Shown here: piece after piece, positions 1 through 8,413 of the stretch
How positions within the stretch are numbered: the stretch's first letter is position 1
Layout: each line of letters starts with the position of its first letter
Origin: Marinobacter sp. ATCH36
GTDB taxonomy: Bacteria; Pseudomonadota; Gammaproteobacteria; Pseudomonadales; Oleiphilaceae
Direction: 5' to 3'
NCBI RefSeq assembly: GCF_023555055.1
Contig: NZ_JAMJPL010000005.1
Coordinates: forward strand, 124,001 to 188,000
DNA: 64,000 bases
Made by a program: the position numbers and the translations under genes
The notes under the pieces: generated by a model
Seen by the model: the letters and a program-made list of their open reading frames with translations, nothing else
Databases searched by the model: none
What the model was told of the DNA's origin: nothing

Positions 1-1079
1 AACGGCTGGTTCTTGCCGTAACGGGACATGCGGTCAAACACCCGGCGGTCGACCGGCAGGTATTGCTTGTCGGCGACGGTTTCGCCAATCTCGGTGTCTA
101 TCTCCGGGTCGTGGAGATAAACAAACTGATCGTCGATGGCGCAGACCGTTACCCAGTGCGGTACACGGCTGCGGTTCAGTTGCCAGGTGCTGATCAGGAT
201 AACCGGTACCCGGCCATCGTGGAGTGCGGCCTGCATGCCATCCAGGGTTAAAGGGTCGTGATGGAGTTCGATGCCGGTCTGGCCGATGTCGTGCAGAAAT
301 CCTTCATGCACCAGCTCCAGTACCCGCTTCTTATCGTCATTGCGAACCGTGTCCTTGAACAGCGCACCTTCCTTGCTGATATAGGCGCTGGCATGGAAAC
401 CACGGTGCCAGGCGGCGAGTGCCAGGCCATGGGGGCCGCAGCCGCCGTGGCCGGCGAGCATGAAGATGGTGGTCGCTTCGCGCCAGAGTTTCAGCTCCTC
501 CAGGGTAGTCATCGGCTGCTGTTCATCCAGCGTTGCCATGGCCATGATCAGGGCGGCTGGCCCACAGGAAAATTCCGTGGTCTGGGGGTAATAGGGTACC
601 GCCGGAAATTCCCGGGATGGTTCGTAGAAGAGTATGCGGCGTTCGAACCGCAGGGCGGTGCCGTGGTCTTCGTAGTAGTCACGGTAGGTTCCGAACTGGC
701 GATAGCCGAGGCGGCGGTAAAGCCGGATTGCAGGGGCGTTGTCTTCCCGCACTTCCAGCCGCATGACGATACGGCCGGCGTCCACGGCGGCGGCTTCGGC
801 TTCGCGAACGAGCTGCTCGCCAATGTTGCGTCCACGCTCGGACGGCAACACAGCAATAGAGTAGATCCGCGCCAGCCGGGTGGCAGCACTCATCAGTACC
901 AGGCAGTAGCCCACCAGTCCCTCGCTGCACACAGCAACAATCAATCGGTCCCTGGGCATCTCCAGAAAACGGCGGAAGCTCCGGCGCGAGATGCGATCGT
1001 CGCTGAAACATTGGTTTTCCAGCTTTACCAGTGCGTCCAGATCATCGCCGGTGGCGTGACGAAATTTTAGTGAGGTCAT
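1..1079 (-). CDS. GNAT acetyltransferase fused to C39-like peptidase (3' end outside window)
   Basis: The reading frame begins MTSLKFRHATGDD and runs off the window edge (about 359 codons visible). Residues 1-155 are a GNAT N-acetyltransferase domain of RimI type, with the acetyl-CoA loop region SERGRNIGEQL and the LEVREDNAPAIRLYRRLGY stretch. From about residue 160 it becomes a C39-type papain-fold peptidase: the catalytic Cys lies in QTTEFSCGPAALI (about residue 173), and a later VPHWVTV and HDPEID supply the His and Asp. Known members of this architecture sit beside RimK-like ATP-grasp ligases, as here, where such a gene diverges across 243 bp. Inference: it acetylates and trims or hydrolyses a peptide made or modified by that ligase. 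The ribosome-binding site before the ATG is weak, so the start is less certain than the domains. Confidence 0.85.
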   Translation of the reverse strand, partial: MTSLKFRHATGDDLDALVKLENQCFSDDRISRRSFRRFLEMPRDRLIVAVCSEGLVGYCLVLMSAATRLARIYSIAVLPSERGRNIGEQLVREAEAAAVDAGRIVMRLEVREDNAPAIRLYRRLGYRQFGTYRDYYEDHGTALRFERRILFYEPSREFPAVPYYPQTTEFSCGPAALIMAMATLDEQQPMTTLEELKLWREATTIFMLAGHGGCGPHGLALAAWHRGFHASAYISKEGALFKDTVRNDDKKRVLELVHEGFLHDIGQTGIELHHDPLTLDGMQAALHDGRVPVILISTWQLNRSRVPHWVTVCAIDDQFVYLHDPEIDTEIGETVADKQYLPVDRRVFDRMSRYGKNQP

Positions 1080-1322
1080 AGTGTCAGGACTCTGGAAAAC
1101 GTAATAAGTGACGGCTTGGCCGGTGTCAGCTGTGGCGGCTATTATGAGTGAGAGCCGACATTGCCGGTAGCGCGCAATTATGCGTAAAAGCACGCATTTC
1201 CTGCTAATTGTAGGCCAACACATTCCGGCGTATTGTTGCGACATTGTACAGGCCGGGTCATTACACCCTTGCCCTGTTCCCTTTCCGCTTTCCGGCACTG
1301 CCTTCATGGAGGAATGCCACTG

Positions 1323-2822
1323 ATGTCACGATTGTTGATTGTTGTTGACCGGGCCAAGGACTGGGCGCCTTATTACCCCAGTGAAGACGTGCTGACTTTC
1401 GACCAGTATTTGCAGTTTACGGCGCCAGCTTCCAGCCGGGTGCGGGTGATCAACCTGTGTCAGAGTGCCCGCTATCTCAGCCGTGGCTATTACTGCTCGC
1501 TGCTGGCCGAGGCCCGGGGCCACCATGTTGTGCCATCGGTGATGACGCTGAACGATCTCAGCCGCAAGGGTCTGTTTTCCCTACAGTTGGACGAACTGGA
1601 CGCCAGTGTTATTAACTGGCTCGAGGCGTCTGGTTCCGAAATCGATCCGGCGGCTGACGACAAGAATGCTACCCATGAAGTGCGCATCCGCACCTACTTT
1701 GGCCAGGCTGAACATGCAGACCTGAAGCCGGTCGCACGTGCACTGTTTGACCGTTTTCCGTGCCCGGTGCTGGAAGTGGTGTTCCGTCGCGGAAAAACCT
1801 GGCAGATTGTGTCCATGAAGCCGGGATGTCCGGCTGATCTCAAAGGCAAGGAGCAGGACGCGTTTGCAGCGGCATTCGACCGTTTCAGTAGCATGGTCTG
1901 GCGCAAGCCCCGTTCACGCCGTCGCTATCGCTTTGATCTGGCCATGCTGGTTAATGCGGAAGAGGAAATGCCGCCCAGCGACAAGGAAGCGCTCGAGAAG
2001 TTCGAGAAAGCCGGCAGGAAACTGGGTATTAATGTCGAGAAGATCGGCCGCCGTGACTATATGCGGCTGCCGGAATACGACGGTCTGTTTATTCGTGAAA
2101 CCACGGCCATTGATCATCACACATACCGTTTTGCCCGCAAGGCAGAGGCTGAGGGCATGGTAGTGATTGATGATCCGGTGTCCATTCTTCGCTGCACCAA
2201 CAAGGTGTACTTGGCGGATCTGTTGAAGAACAACAAGATTCCGACACCCAAGACACTGATTCTTTCGAAAGACCAGAAAGACAGTGCCGAACAGGTAATG
2301 CGTGAACTGGGTTTTCCTGTGGTCATCAAGATTCCGGATGGTGCCTTCTCAAGGGGCGTGACCAAACCAGAGGATGAAAAGTCCCTGCGGGCAGGTCTCA
2401 AAGAGCTGTTCAAACAGTCTGCCCTGGTGCTGGCTCAGGAATACCTGTACACCGATTACGACTGGCGCATCGGCGTTCTGGGCGGCAGGGCCATCTACGC
2501 CTGTAAATACTTCATGGTCAAGGGCCACTGGCAGATCTACCAGCACGGTGGTGCGGAAGTCGACAGTGGCGGTTTCGAAACCATGCCTACCTATGAGGTG
2601 CCGAGAAATGTGATCCAGGCGGCGCTGAACGCCACCCGCTTGATCGGCAATGGCCTCTATGGTGTGGACATTAAACAGTCGGGCAATCGGGTGGCGGTGA
2701 TTGAAGTAAACGACAACCCCAGCATTGACGGTGGGGTGGAAGACGGTTTCCTCGGAGGCGAGCTGTACACCCTGATCATGCAGGAATTCCTGTCCCGCAT
2801 GGAGGATAACCGACGCCGTTAG
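1323..2822 (+). CDS. RimK-family ATP-grasp ligase with extra N-terminal domain
   Basis: This 499-residue protein starts at ATG 1323 (MSRLLIVVDRAKDW); a GGAGGA sits nine bases upstream, which argues against the longer frame opening at 1233. The first ~200 residues match the RLAN-type N-terminal domain found only on a subset of RimK-like proteins. The C-terminal ~290 residues are an ATP-grasp: FPVVIKIPDGAFSRGV is the nucleotide-binding strand and loop, and IEVNDNPSID supplies the Mg2+-binding Glu and Asn. RimK enzymes add glutamate or similar amino acids to a carboxylate. The substrate here is unknown; true RimK (ribosomal protein S6 modification) is shorter and lacks the N-terminal domain. The divergent GNAT-peptidase gene suggests a shared pathway. 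The stop overlaps the end of the convergent CDF gene by four bases. Confidence 0.88.
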   Translation: MSRLLIVVDRAKDWAPYYPSEDVLTFDQYLQFTAPASSRVRVINLCQSARYLSRGYYCSLLAEARGHHVVPSVMTLNDLSRKGLFSLQLDELDASVINWLEASGSEIDPAADDKNATHEVRIRTYFGQAEHADLKPVARALFDRFPCPVLEVVFRRGKTWQIVSMKPGCPADLKGKEQDAFAAAFDRFSSMVWRKPRSRRRYRFDLAMLVNAEEEMPPSDKEALEKFEKAGRKLGINVEKIGRRDYMRLPEYDGLFIRETTAIDHHTYRFARKAEAEGMVVIDDPVSILRCTNKVYLADLLKNNKIPTPKTLILSKDQKDSAEQVMRELGFPVVIKIPDGAFSRGVTKPEDEKSLRAGLKELFKQSALVLAQEYLYTDYDWRIGVLGGRAIYACKYFMVKGHWQIYQHGGAEVDSGGFETMPTYEVPRNVIQAALNATRLIGNGLYGVDIKQSGNRVAVIEVNDNPSIDGGVEDGFLGGELYTLIMQEFLSRMEDNRRR

Positions 2823-3997
2823 ATTACCGGTTGATTATCGGTGTGGGCGTGCCAGATTCTCAGGCTACCGAACCAGGCGTACTTTCCCAGCTCCCGGCTG
2901 ATCCGCTGAGCGTCCGGAAGCGCTTCGGATTCGGGGATCTCCATAAACAGTTCCATGTGCACCTTGTTGCGCAGGTAGTGCAGCCTGAGACGGCTATTCG
3001 CTGGCAGCTTTTCGATGTGCCAGCTTAACCGTTCACGGATCTCTTCGCGGGTGGGTAGTTGTTCTGAGGTGTGGGGGTGGTCTTCATCATTTTCTGCATC
3101 AATATGGAAATTGATGTCGAGGATATTGTCCAGCCGCTCACGCATGGCGGAAACTACCTTCATGCCAATCTGGTGTCCTTCGGACACGCTGATTTCCGGG
3201 CGCACGACCAGATGGATATCCAGCATAATGTCATGCCCCATTCGCCGGCTGCGAAGCTCGTGAACGTTCCGCACGCCGTCGATGTTCATGGCGACTTCAC
3301 GAAGCAATCGGGTATCTTCCGGCGAAAGGCCGGTGTCCACCAACTCTTTGACACTGTCCCAGGTAAATTTCCAACCGATATGAATAATGATGGCGGAAAT
3401 AACAACAGCAGCCAGAATGTCCAGCCACACGTAGCCGAGCATGGCACCGGCTGTCGAAAACAGCACGATCACCGATGAAAATGCGTCCGTACGGCTGTGC
3501 CAGGCGTTGGCAATGATCAGGTCCGAGCGAATCCTGATGCCAACGCGACGGGTGTAGCGGTAGATCCACTCCTTGCTGCCAATCGATACGGTCGCGGCTA
3601 CCAGAACAGGCCATTGCGGGAGTTCGACAGCGCCTTCTCCCATGAGCCGAAGGGTATTGTCCCATGCTAGCGCAGCTCCTACCGCGATCAGAAAACTACC
3701 CAACACCATGGTTCCCATGGTTTCAATGCGCTGGTGTCCATAAGGGTGGTCTGCATCCGGCCCCTGGCGGGATACACGCATGACCCCCAAAACCACGAAA
3801 TCCGACGCGACATCACTGAGCGAATGAATGCCGTCCACGAGCAGAGCCTGGGAATGGAAGAGTGTGCCGCCGATTATTTTTATGGCACCCAGAAAAGCGT
3901 CCAGAAGCATGCCGATCACGGTCACTCTCGAAGCGGCCCTGCGCTCTTCTGACAGGTTTTCCCCATGGCGTAAGGGCGGGGTCTGGTGGTCTTTCAA
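2819..3997 (-). CDS. Cation diffusion facilitator (CDF) metal exporter
   Basis: A 392-residue inner-membrane CDF transporter (ZitB/FieF type), which exports Zn2+, Fe2+, Co2+ or similar divalent cations in exchange for protons. Visible family signatures are HSQALLVDGIHSLSDVASDF in membrane segment 2, HPYGHQRIETMG after it, and AWHSRTDAFSS in segment 5, giving the His/Asp intramembrane metal site. The C-terminal cytoplasmic dimerisation domain includes VRNVHELRSRRMGHDIMLDIHL, and a further ~100-residue extension follows it. The start is a TTG at 3997 preceded by GGGAG with good spacing. Metal specificity cannot be read from sequence alone. It converges with the ATP-grasp gene and appears monocistronic. 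Confidence 0.92.
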   Translation of the reverse strand: MKDHQTPPLRHGENLSEERRAASRVTVIGMLLDAFLGAIKIIGGTLFHSQALLVDGIHSLSDVASDFVVLGVMRVSRQGPDADHPYGHQRIETMGTMVLGSFLIAVGAALAWDNTLRLMGEGAVELPQWPVLVAATVSIGSKEWIYRYTRRVGIRIRSDLIIANAWHSRTDAFSSVIVLFSTAGAMLGYVWLDILAAVVISAIIIHIGWKFTWDSVKELVDTGLSPEDTRLLREVAMNIDGVRNVHELRSRRMGHDIMLDIHLVVRPEISVSEGHQIGMKVVSAMRERLDNILDINFHIDAENDEDHPHTSEQLPTREEIRERLSWHIEKLPANSRLRLHYLRNKVHMELFMEIPESEALPDAQRISRELGKYAWFGSLRIWHAHTDNQPVI

Positions 3998-4402
3998 AAT
4001 TTTGCTCCCATGGCTTGGAAAACCAGTATACCGATATTATTGCCAAGCTTTGCAAGGATCTTCCGATGACCAATCTGGATGATTTATGCACATCGTCGGG
4101 AATTGGCTTCAAGCTAGCCTCTGGTGTGTCATCTGCTTTACGAATCAGAAAAAATGAGTCAACTTGCTGATATATATAATAAAATAAACTGGTTAAAAAA
4201 TGATCAATCTGTAGACTGGCGCGGATATCAAGGGTTCGACGGCGTTGCTCCGCGATTTTCAACAGGGTTATCCACAGATTCCGTGGAAAAGGTCACAACA
4301 CCTTAACGCTACAGACATTTTTCTGTCATATGAGTCGCGTAAGGCGATGCTGTGGAAAAGTTCCGGTATACTCCGCGTCATTCTCGATCAGGGAGATTCT
4401 GT
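3998..4402. other. Intergenic region between the CDF gene and pyrD, AT-rich with DnaA-box-like sites
   Basis: About 400 bp without a convincing gene. It should hold both divergent promoters. The stretch around 4160-4205 is strikingly AT-rich for this genome (an alternating TA run followed by an A run). A perfect DnaA box TTATCCACA lies at 4268-4276, and a TGTGGAAAA (complement TTTTCCACA) at 4351-4359, immediately before the pyrD ribosome-binding site. I could not recognise a pyrimidine-sensing attenuator. Confidence 0.5.
4268..4276 (+). promoter_or_regulatory. Consensus DnaA box
   Basis: The nine bases TTATCCACA match the DnaA-box consensus exactly. It lies about 60 bp downstream of the AT-rich tract and 127 bp upstream of the pyrD start. 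A single box can occur by chance (about once per 130 kb per strand in random sequence), so a role in DnaA titration or pyrD control is only a possibility. Confidence 0.45.
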
Positions 4403-5434
4403 ATGTATGGGATTATGCGTGAATTGTTGTTCCGACTGCCACCGGAAACCGCTCATGATCTGACTCTGTCTGGCCTGGATATCGCTGGAAAACTTGGGCT
4501 GCTGAAAGCGCTGGTCAGCGAGCCGGATCCGCTGCCCGTACGGGTGATGGGAATTGATTTTCCCAATCCGGTTGGCCTTGCTGCAGGCCTGGACAAGAAT
4601 GCAGATCATCTCGATGCTCTGGGCGCACTGGGTTTCGGATTTATAGAGGTGGGCACCGTTACGCCACTTGCCCAACCGGGTAACCCCAAGCCGCGCATGT
4701 ACAGGCTTCCCGAGCATCAGGCAATTATCAATCGAATGGGTTTTAACAACCAGGGGCTGGAACATTTGCTGGCGCGGGTGGATAAGCGACGCTATTCCGG
4801 TGTGTTGGGTATTAACGTGGGGAAGAATAAGGCGACGCCCAATGAGGAATCCGAATTGGACTATCGCAAAGGCATCGCAGCTGTGTATTCCCGTGCGGAT
4901 TACATTACCGTGAATGTGTCATCTCCCAATACGCCCGGGCTGCGGGACCTTCAGTTCGGGGATTCATTAAAGGGGCTGATGCATGCCATCAAGGACGAGC
5001 AGGCGCGCTGTGAAAAAACGCATGGCCGTTACGTGCCGTTGGCGGTGAAGATTGCTCCTGACATGGACGACGAAGGAATCCGCTTTGTCGCCGCAGCATT
5101 GAAAGAGTCAGGGCTTGATGGAGTGATTGCAACGAATACAACCATCAGCCGTGACGCAGTTGCCGGGCACCGGCACGCGGAAGAGGCAGGTGGACTGAGT
5201 GGAGCACCCGTGCGGGAACCTTCAACACGTGTAATCCAGGCCCTCTATGCAGAACTTGGTGAGGTGCTGCCCATTATCGGGGTAGGTGGCATTACCGACG
5301 GTGATAGTGCAGCGGAAAAGGTTCGCGCAGGGGCAAAGTTGGTGCAGGTATACACCGGCTTTATCTATCGCGGTCCGGCGCTGATCAGGGAGTCGGTCGA
5401 GGCGATTCGTCAACTGGGGGTAAAAGCAGGCTGA
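4403..5434 (+). CDS. pyrD: Dihydroorotate dehydrogenase (quinone), class 2
   Basis: A 343-residue FMN enzyme that oxidises dihydroorotate to orotate with quinone in de novo pyrimidine synthesis; it is a peripheral inner-membrane protein. The start [19 protein letters not shown] is the usual class 2 N-terminal membrane helix; ATG 4403 has GGGAG seven bases upstream, so the frame opening at 4352 is rejected. Family markers include the [22 protein letters not shown] region, NRMGFNNQG, the [15 protein letters not shown] segment carrying the class 2 catalytic Ser, and the C-terminal IIGVGGI and [12 protein letters not shown] phosphate-binding stretches. Length matches the family. Its downstream neighbour rmf is convergent, an arrangement also known in Pseudomonas. 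Confidence 0.97.
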   Translation: MYGIMRELLFRLPPETAHDLTLSGLDIAGKLGLLKALVSEPDPLPVRVMGIDFPNPVGLAAGLDKNADHLDALGALGFGFIEVGTVTPLAQPGNPKPRMYRLPEHQAIINRMGFNNQGLEHLLARVDKRRYSGVLGINVGKNKATPNEESELDYRKGIAAVYSRADYITVNVSSPNTPGLRDLQFGDSLKGLMHAIKDEQARCEKTHGRYVPLAVKIAPDMDDEGIRFVAAALKESGLDGVIATNTTISRDAVAGHRHAEEAGGLSGAPVREPSTRVIQALYAELGEVLPIIGVGGITDGDSAAEKVRAGAKLVQVYTGFIYRGPALIRESVEAIRQLGVKAG

Positions 5435-5458
5435 AAACGGCAGGGCCAATAATAAAGT

Positions 5459-5477
5459 GGGCCCGCTTAGCGGGCCC
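5459..5477. terminator. Hairpin between pyrD and rmf, possible bidirectional terminator
   Basis: GGGCCCGC-TTA-GCGGGCCC is a perfect 8-bp stem with a three-base loop, 24 bp after the pyrD stop. Read on the minus strand it is followed by ACTTTATTATT, moderately U-rich, so it fits best as a terminator of the rmf transcript. On the plus strand there is no U tract. Confidence 0.5.
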
Positions 5478-5481
5478 GTGC

Positions 5482-5535
5482 GGGGAACTTACCCCGTGGC
5501 GCTTCATCGCATGATACGGGTCGGGAGGACCCGTT
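5482..5535. other. Two further hairpins in the pyrD-rmf intergenic region
   Basis: GGGG-AACTTA-CCCC (5482-5495) and ACGGGTC-GGGAG-GACCCGT (5517-5535 or so) follow the first hairpin in series. All three lie within about 80 bp of non-coding DNA, which is more structure than one terminator needs. The strand is not determined. It could be the 3' UTR of the rmf mRNA or a small RNA. Confidence 0.35.
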
Positions 5536-5613
5536 TGGTTTGCTCTGAGTACTGCGTCAAATTGTATGTTGTTAAAAGATCAGATTAAAGATTCGGGACT
5601 TTGGCAAATAGCG

Positions 5614-5823
5614 TCATGCCGTTACGTTCGACAGTCTGTGGATACCGGATACGCCGGTCATGCCCTCCCATTGATCTGTGCGGCCTTCTCGCCACCCGTT
5701 GAGCCATTCCTGGCGAACTTCCGGTTGTTCCAACGGGCAGCTGTCTTTTGCTTTACCGGACACGCCGGCCAGATAGCCCCGTTTGTATGCACGAGCGTAC
5801 ATGTCTCTTTTCTGTCTTTTCAT
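5614..5823 (-). CDS. rmf: Ribosome modulation factor
   Basis: A 69-residue basic protein starting MKRQKRDMYARAYKRGYLAG, with the typical CPLEQPEVRQEWLNGWREGR core. RMF joins 70S ribosomes into inactive 100S dimers in stationary phase or starvation. The ATG at 5823 is preceded by GAGGAA at good spacing, so the longer in-frame extension to 5910 is not used. E. coli RMF is 55 residues; this one has a longer C-terminal tail (MTGVSGIHRLSNVTA), as in pseudomonads. It is monocistronic and convergent with pyrD. In E. coli rmf is ppGpp-dependent; nothing here proves that. Confidence 0.93.
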   Translation of the reverse strand: MKRQKRDMYARAYKRGYLAGVSGKAKDSCPLEQPEVRQEWLNGWREGRTDQWEGMTGVSGIHRLSNVTA

Positions 5824-6143
5824 GCCGTTCCTCACTAATGGATTAACAGAACAAGCGTGTACACATCTGCAGTGGCCGAGACTCTGGGCAACCCTTCCGG
5901 GGTAACCCACTATTGTCAGGTGTGGCCAGAGCAGTCAGGATCCTGTTAACAGAGAGCGTTTTTTGGCTCCCCGGAACGACGCGTCACTTACAAGGTAAGA
6001 CCAAGCCGACGCCGTTGTACACTAATTATTTAATCTATATGAAGCTTTTCTTATAGTTGTGTGACATAAAAAAACCGGTAAAACCCGGGACAATGCGCTA
6101 TTCCGCGACTTTAGCTCCATCAGCAACGACCCAGGAGTCGAAC
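5824..6143. other. Divergent promoter region of rmf and rlmKL
   Basis: About 320 bp with no supportable gene. A frame runs from 6057 into rlmKL, but the coding start at 6144 has the ribosome-binding site, so 6057-6143 is best read as leader. A weak promoter-like pair is TTGTAC (6015-6020) with TATATG (6036-6041), at a short spacing. Nothing else recognised. Confidence 0.4.
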
Positions 6144-8327
6144 GTGTCAGACCTTAACTTTTTCGTAACCTGCCCCAAGGGCCTGGAATATTTGCTGGAG
6201 GACGAGTTGCGTACCTTTGGTATGGATCCGGTCCGGAACGCGCCGGCAGGTGTCTGGGCCAATGGCACACTGGAGAGCGGTTACCGTGCCTGCCTGTGGT
6301 CGAGGCTGGCCAACCGGGTCATTCTTCATCTGGCGGATGTGGACGCAACCTCCGGCGATCAGATGCTGGGTGGTGTGACGGATCTGGAGTGGCAGCAGCA
6401 CATTCCCGTGAATGGCAGTTTTCGCGTCAACTTTGTAGGCCAGAACGAGGCGATCCGTAACACCCAATTTGGTGCCCAGCGTGTAAAGGACGGCATTGTT
6501 GACCGCTTGCGCAGCGCCAGCGGACAGCGGCCTTCTGTGGATGCGAAAAATCCCGATGTCACCGTCTCCGCCCGACTGAATCGCGGCAAATTGTCGGTAG
6601 GCATTGATCTGAGCGGCGACAGCCTTCACAAGCGGGGCTACCGGACAGAGAAGGGTGCTGCGCCTTTGAAAGAAAACCTGGCGGCTGCTTTGTTGACCCG
6701 ATGCGGCTGGCCGGAGATTGCAAAAGCCGGTGGTGATTTCGTCGACCCCATGTGTGGTTCCGGCACATTGGTGATTGAGGCCGCGATGATGGCTCTGGAT
6801 ATGGCGCCGGGCCGTAAGCGAGAGCGCTTTGGCTTTGAACGCTGGCCAGGCCATCAGCCGGACCTGTGGCTATCGTTGCGCCAGGAAGCAGAGAAGCGCG
6901 CATACGAAGGTAAGCAGGGCATCGAAGGCCGTATGCCCTTATTCCATGGTTTTGATCAGGACCGCAGTGTGATTCAGACTGCAAAACATAACCTGCAGCG
7001 TGCAGGCCTTGAAGGCATCGTAACCGTTGAACGGCGGGCCATCGACGAATTTATCCGTAATGAGAGCTGGGCCGAAACTGGCCTGGTGTTGGTAAATCCT
7101 CCCTACGGTGAGCGCCTGAGTGAGCGCAAGGAGCTGGGTAGTCTTTACCGAAGCCTGGGCGAAGCGGTGAAGTCTGCATTGCCGGGCTGGCGGCTGGGGG
7201 TGTTCACCGGTGCGCCCGAATACGGCAAATCCGTAGGCCTGCGCAGCTACAAACAGTATCGCCTCTACAATGGCAAGTTGCCGGCTCAGCTATTGCTTTT
7301 TAACGTCGACGACGTCAGCGCAATGACGCCGCGAGAGCCGGATGTGCCAGGTCAGTTGACCCCCCGTATTGCCAATGAAGAACGTGCGGCCATGCTGCGC
7401 AATCGGCTGAAGAAAAACCTGAAGACGGTGGGGCAGTGGGCCCGCAAGCAGGGCATTGGTTGCTACCGACTGTACGACGCCGATATGCCGGAGTTCGCCC
7501 TGGCCATTGATATCTACGAAGGGCGCGTTCACGTCCAGGAGTATGCGGCGCCCAAGTCGGTGGATGATCGCTCCGCAAGGGAGAGGCTGGCAGAAGCAAT
7601 GGCGGTTATTCCCGAGGCCATCGGTGTTGAGAGGGAAGCGATGGTCTGCAAGCAACGTCAGCGCCAGGCCGGCACCAGTCAGTACGAGAAACAGGCGGCC
7701 AGCGGTGAGTTTTTCAATGTGCATGAACATGGCTGCGTACTGAAGGTAAATCTCAAGGATTATCTGGATACCGGTTTGTTTCTGGACCATCGTCCGGTGC
7801 GGCATTGGATTCAACAAAATGCGACCGGCAAGCGGTTCCTGAACCTGTTCTGCTATACCGGTGCAGCCACGGTTCACGCAGCGGTGGGTGGAGCGACCCG
7901 CTCTCTGAGTCTGGATATGTCGAAAACCTACGTGAACTGGGCACAGGAGAATCTTGCGCTCAACGATGTGGATGCGTCCCATCATCGTGTGGAGCAGGCA
8001 GATTGCCTGGCATGGCTGGCGGCGAGGACCTCCGGTGATCAGCGCTTTGACCTGATCTTTATGGACCCGCCTACCTTTTCGAATTCAGCCCGAATGGCTG
8101 GCGTACTGGACGTTCAGAAGGACCATGGCAGGCTGATACGCCAGGCTATGCAGCGGTTAACGTCCGAGGGACTGTTGGTTTTCTCGACCAACTTCAGACG
8201 CTTCAAGCTGGATGAGGGCCTGGAGGAAGAGTTTGCGATTGAAGAGGTAACCCGCGACACACTCGACCGGGATTTTCAGCGTAATGCGCGGATTCACCGG
8301 TGTTGGCACATCAGAACTCGTATTTGA
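6144..8327 (+). CDS. rlmL: Bifunctional 23S rRNA methyltransferase RlmKL
   Basis: A 727-residue fusion enzyme that makes m2G2445 (RlmL, N-terminal half) and m7G2069 (RlmK, C-terminal half) in 23S rRNA during 50S assembly. The order is a THUMP domain (to about residue 160), the RlmL methyltransferase with DPMCGSGTLVIEAA (SAM loop) and the catalytic NPPYGERL, then the RlmK methyltransferase with FLNLFCYTGAATVHA and FMDPPTFSNS. The chosen start is GTG 6144 (MSDLNFFVTCPKGLEYLLEDEL), with AGGAG six bases upstream and N-terminal alignment with E. coli RlmL. The gene order pyrD-rmf-rlmKL is shared with Pseudomonas. It ends 86 bp before a convergent gene. Confidence 0.95.
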   Translation: MSDLNFFVTCPKGLEYLLEDELRTFGMDPVRNAPAGVWANGTLESGYRACLWSRLANRVILHLADVDATSGDQMLGGVTDLEWQQHIPVNGSFRVNFVGQNEAIRNTQFGAQRVKDGIVDRLRSASGQRPSVDAKNPDVTVSARLNRGKLSVGIDLSGDSLHKRGYRTEKGAAPLKENLAAALLTRCGWPEIAKAGGDFVDPMCGSGTLVIEAAMMALDMAPGRKRERFGFERWPGHQPDLWLSLRQEAEKRAYEGKQGIEGRMPLFHGFDQDRSVIQTAKHNLQRAGLEGIVTVERRAIDEFIRNESWAETGLVLVNPPYGERLSERKELGSLYRSLGEAVKSALPGWRLGVFTGAPEYGKSVGLRSYKQYRLYNGKLPAQLLLFNVDDVSAMTPREPDVPGQLTPRIANEERAAMLRNRLKKNLKTVGQWARKQGIGCYRLYDADMPEFALAIDIYEGRVHVQEYAAPKSVDDRSARERLAEAMAVIPEAIGVEREAMVCKQRQRQAGTSQYEKQAASGEFFNVHEHGCVLKVNLKDYLDTGLFLDHRPVRHWIQQNATGKRFLNLFCYTGAATVHAAVGGATRSLSLDMSKTYVNWAQENLALNDVDASHHRVEQADCLAWLAARTSGDQRFDLIFMDPPTFSNSARMAGVLDVQKDHGRLIRQAMQRLTSEGLLVFSTNFRRFKLDEGLEEEFAIEEVTRDTLDRDFQRNARIHRCWHIRTRI

Positions 8328-8413
8328 GGCCTGTGGAGAGCGGTCGTCCGGGGCGGTCTCCCGGGCCTTGCCGAGGGTTGTCAGCCCGGCCTCGCCCTGC
8401 TAACAGAGGTGTA

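Noticed and set aside
258..1070. 270-codon open frame on the plus strand at the left end
   Set aside because: It is antisense to the GNAT-C39 gene, whose motifs on the minus strand are clear; no family recognised in the plus frame.
4160..4402. Chromosomal origin of replication
   Set aside because: Only one perfect and one variant DnaA box; no dnaA, dnaN, gidA or parAB near, and no box cluster.
6147..6854. 235-codon frame on the minus strand inside rlmKL
   Set aside because: Antisense shadow of a well-conserved methyltransferase with no family similarity.
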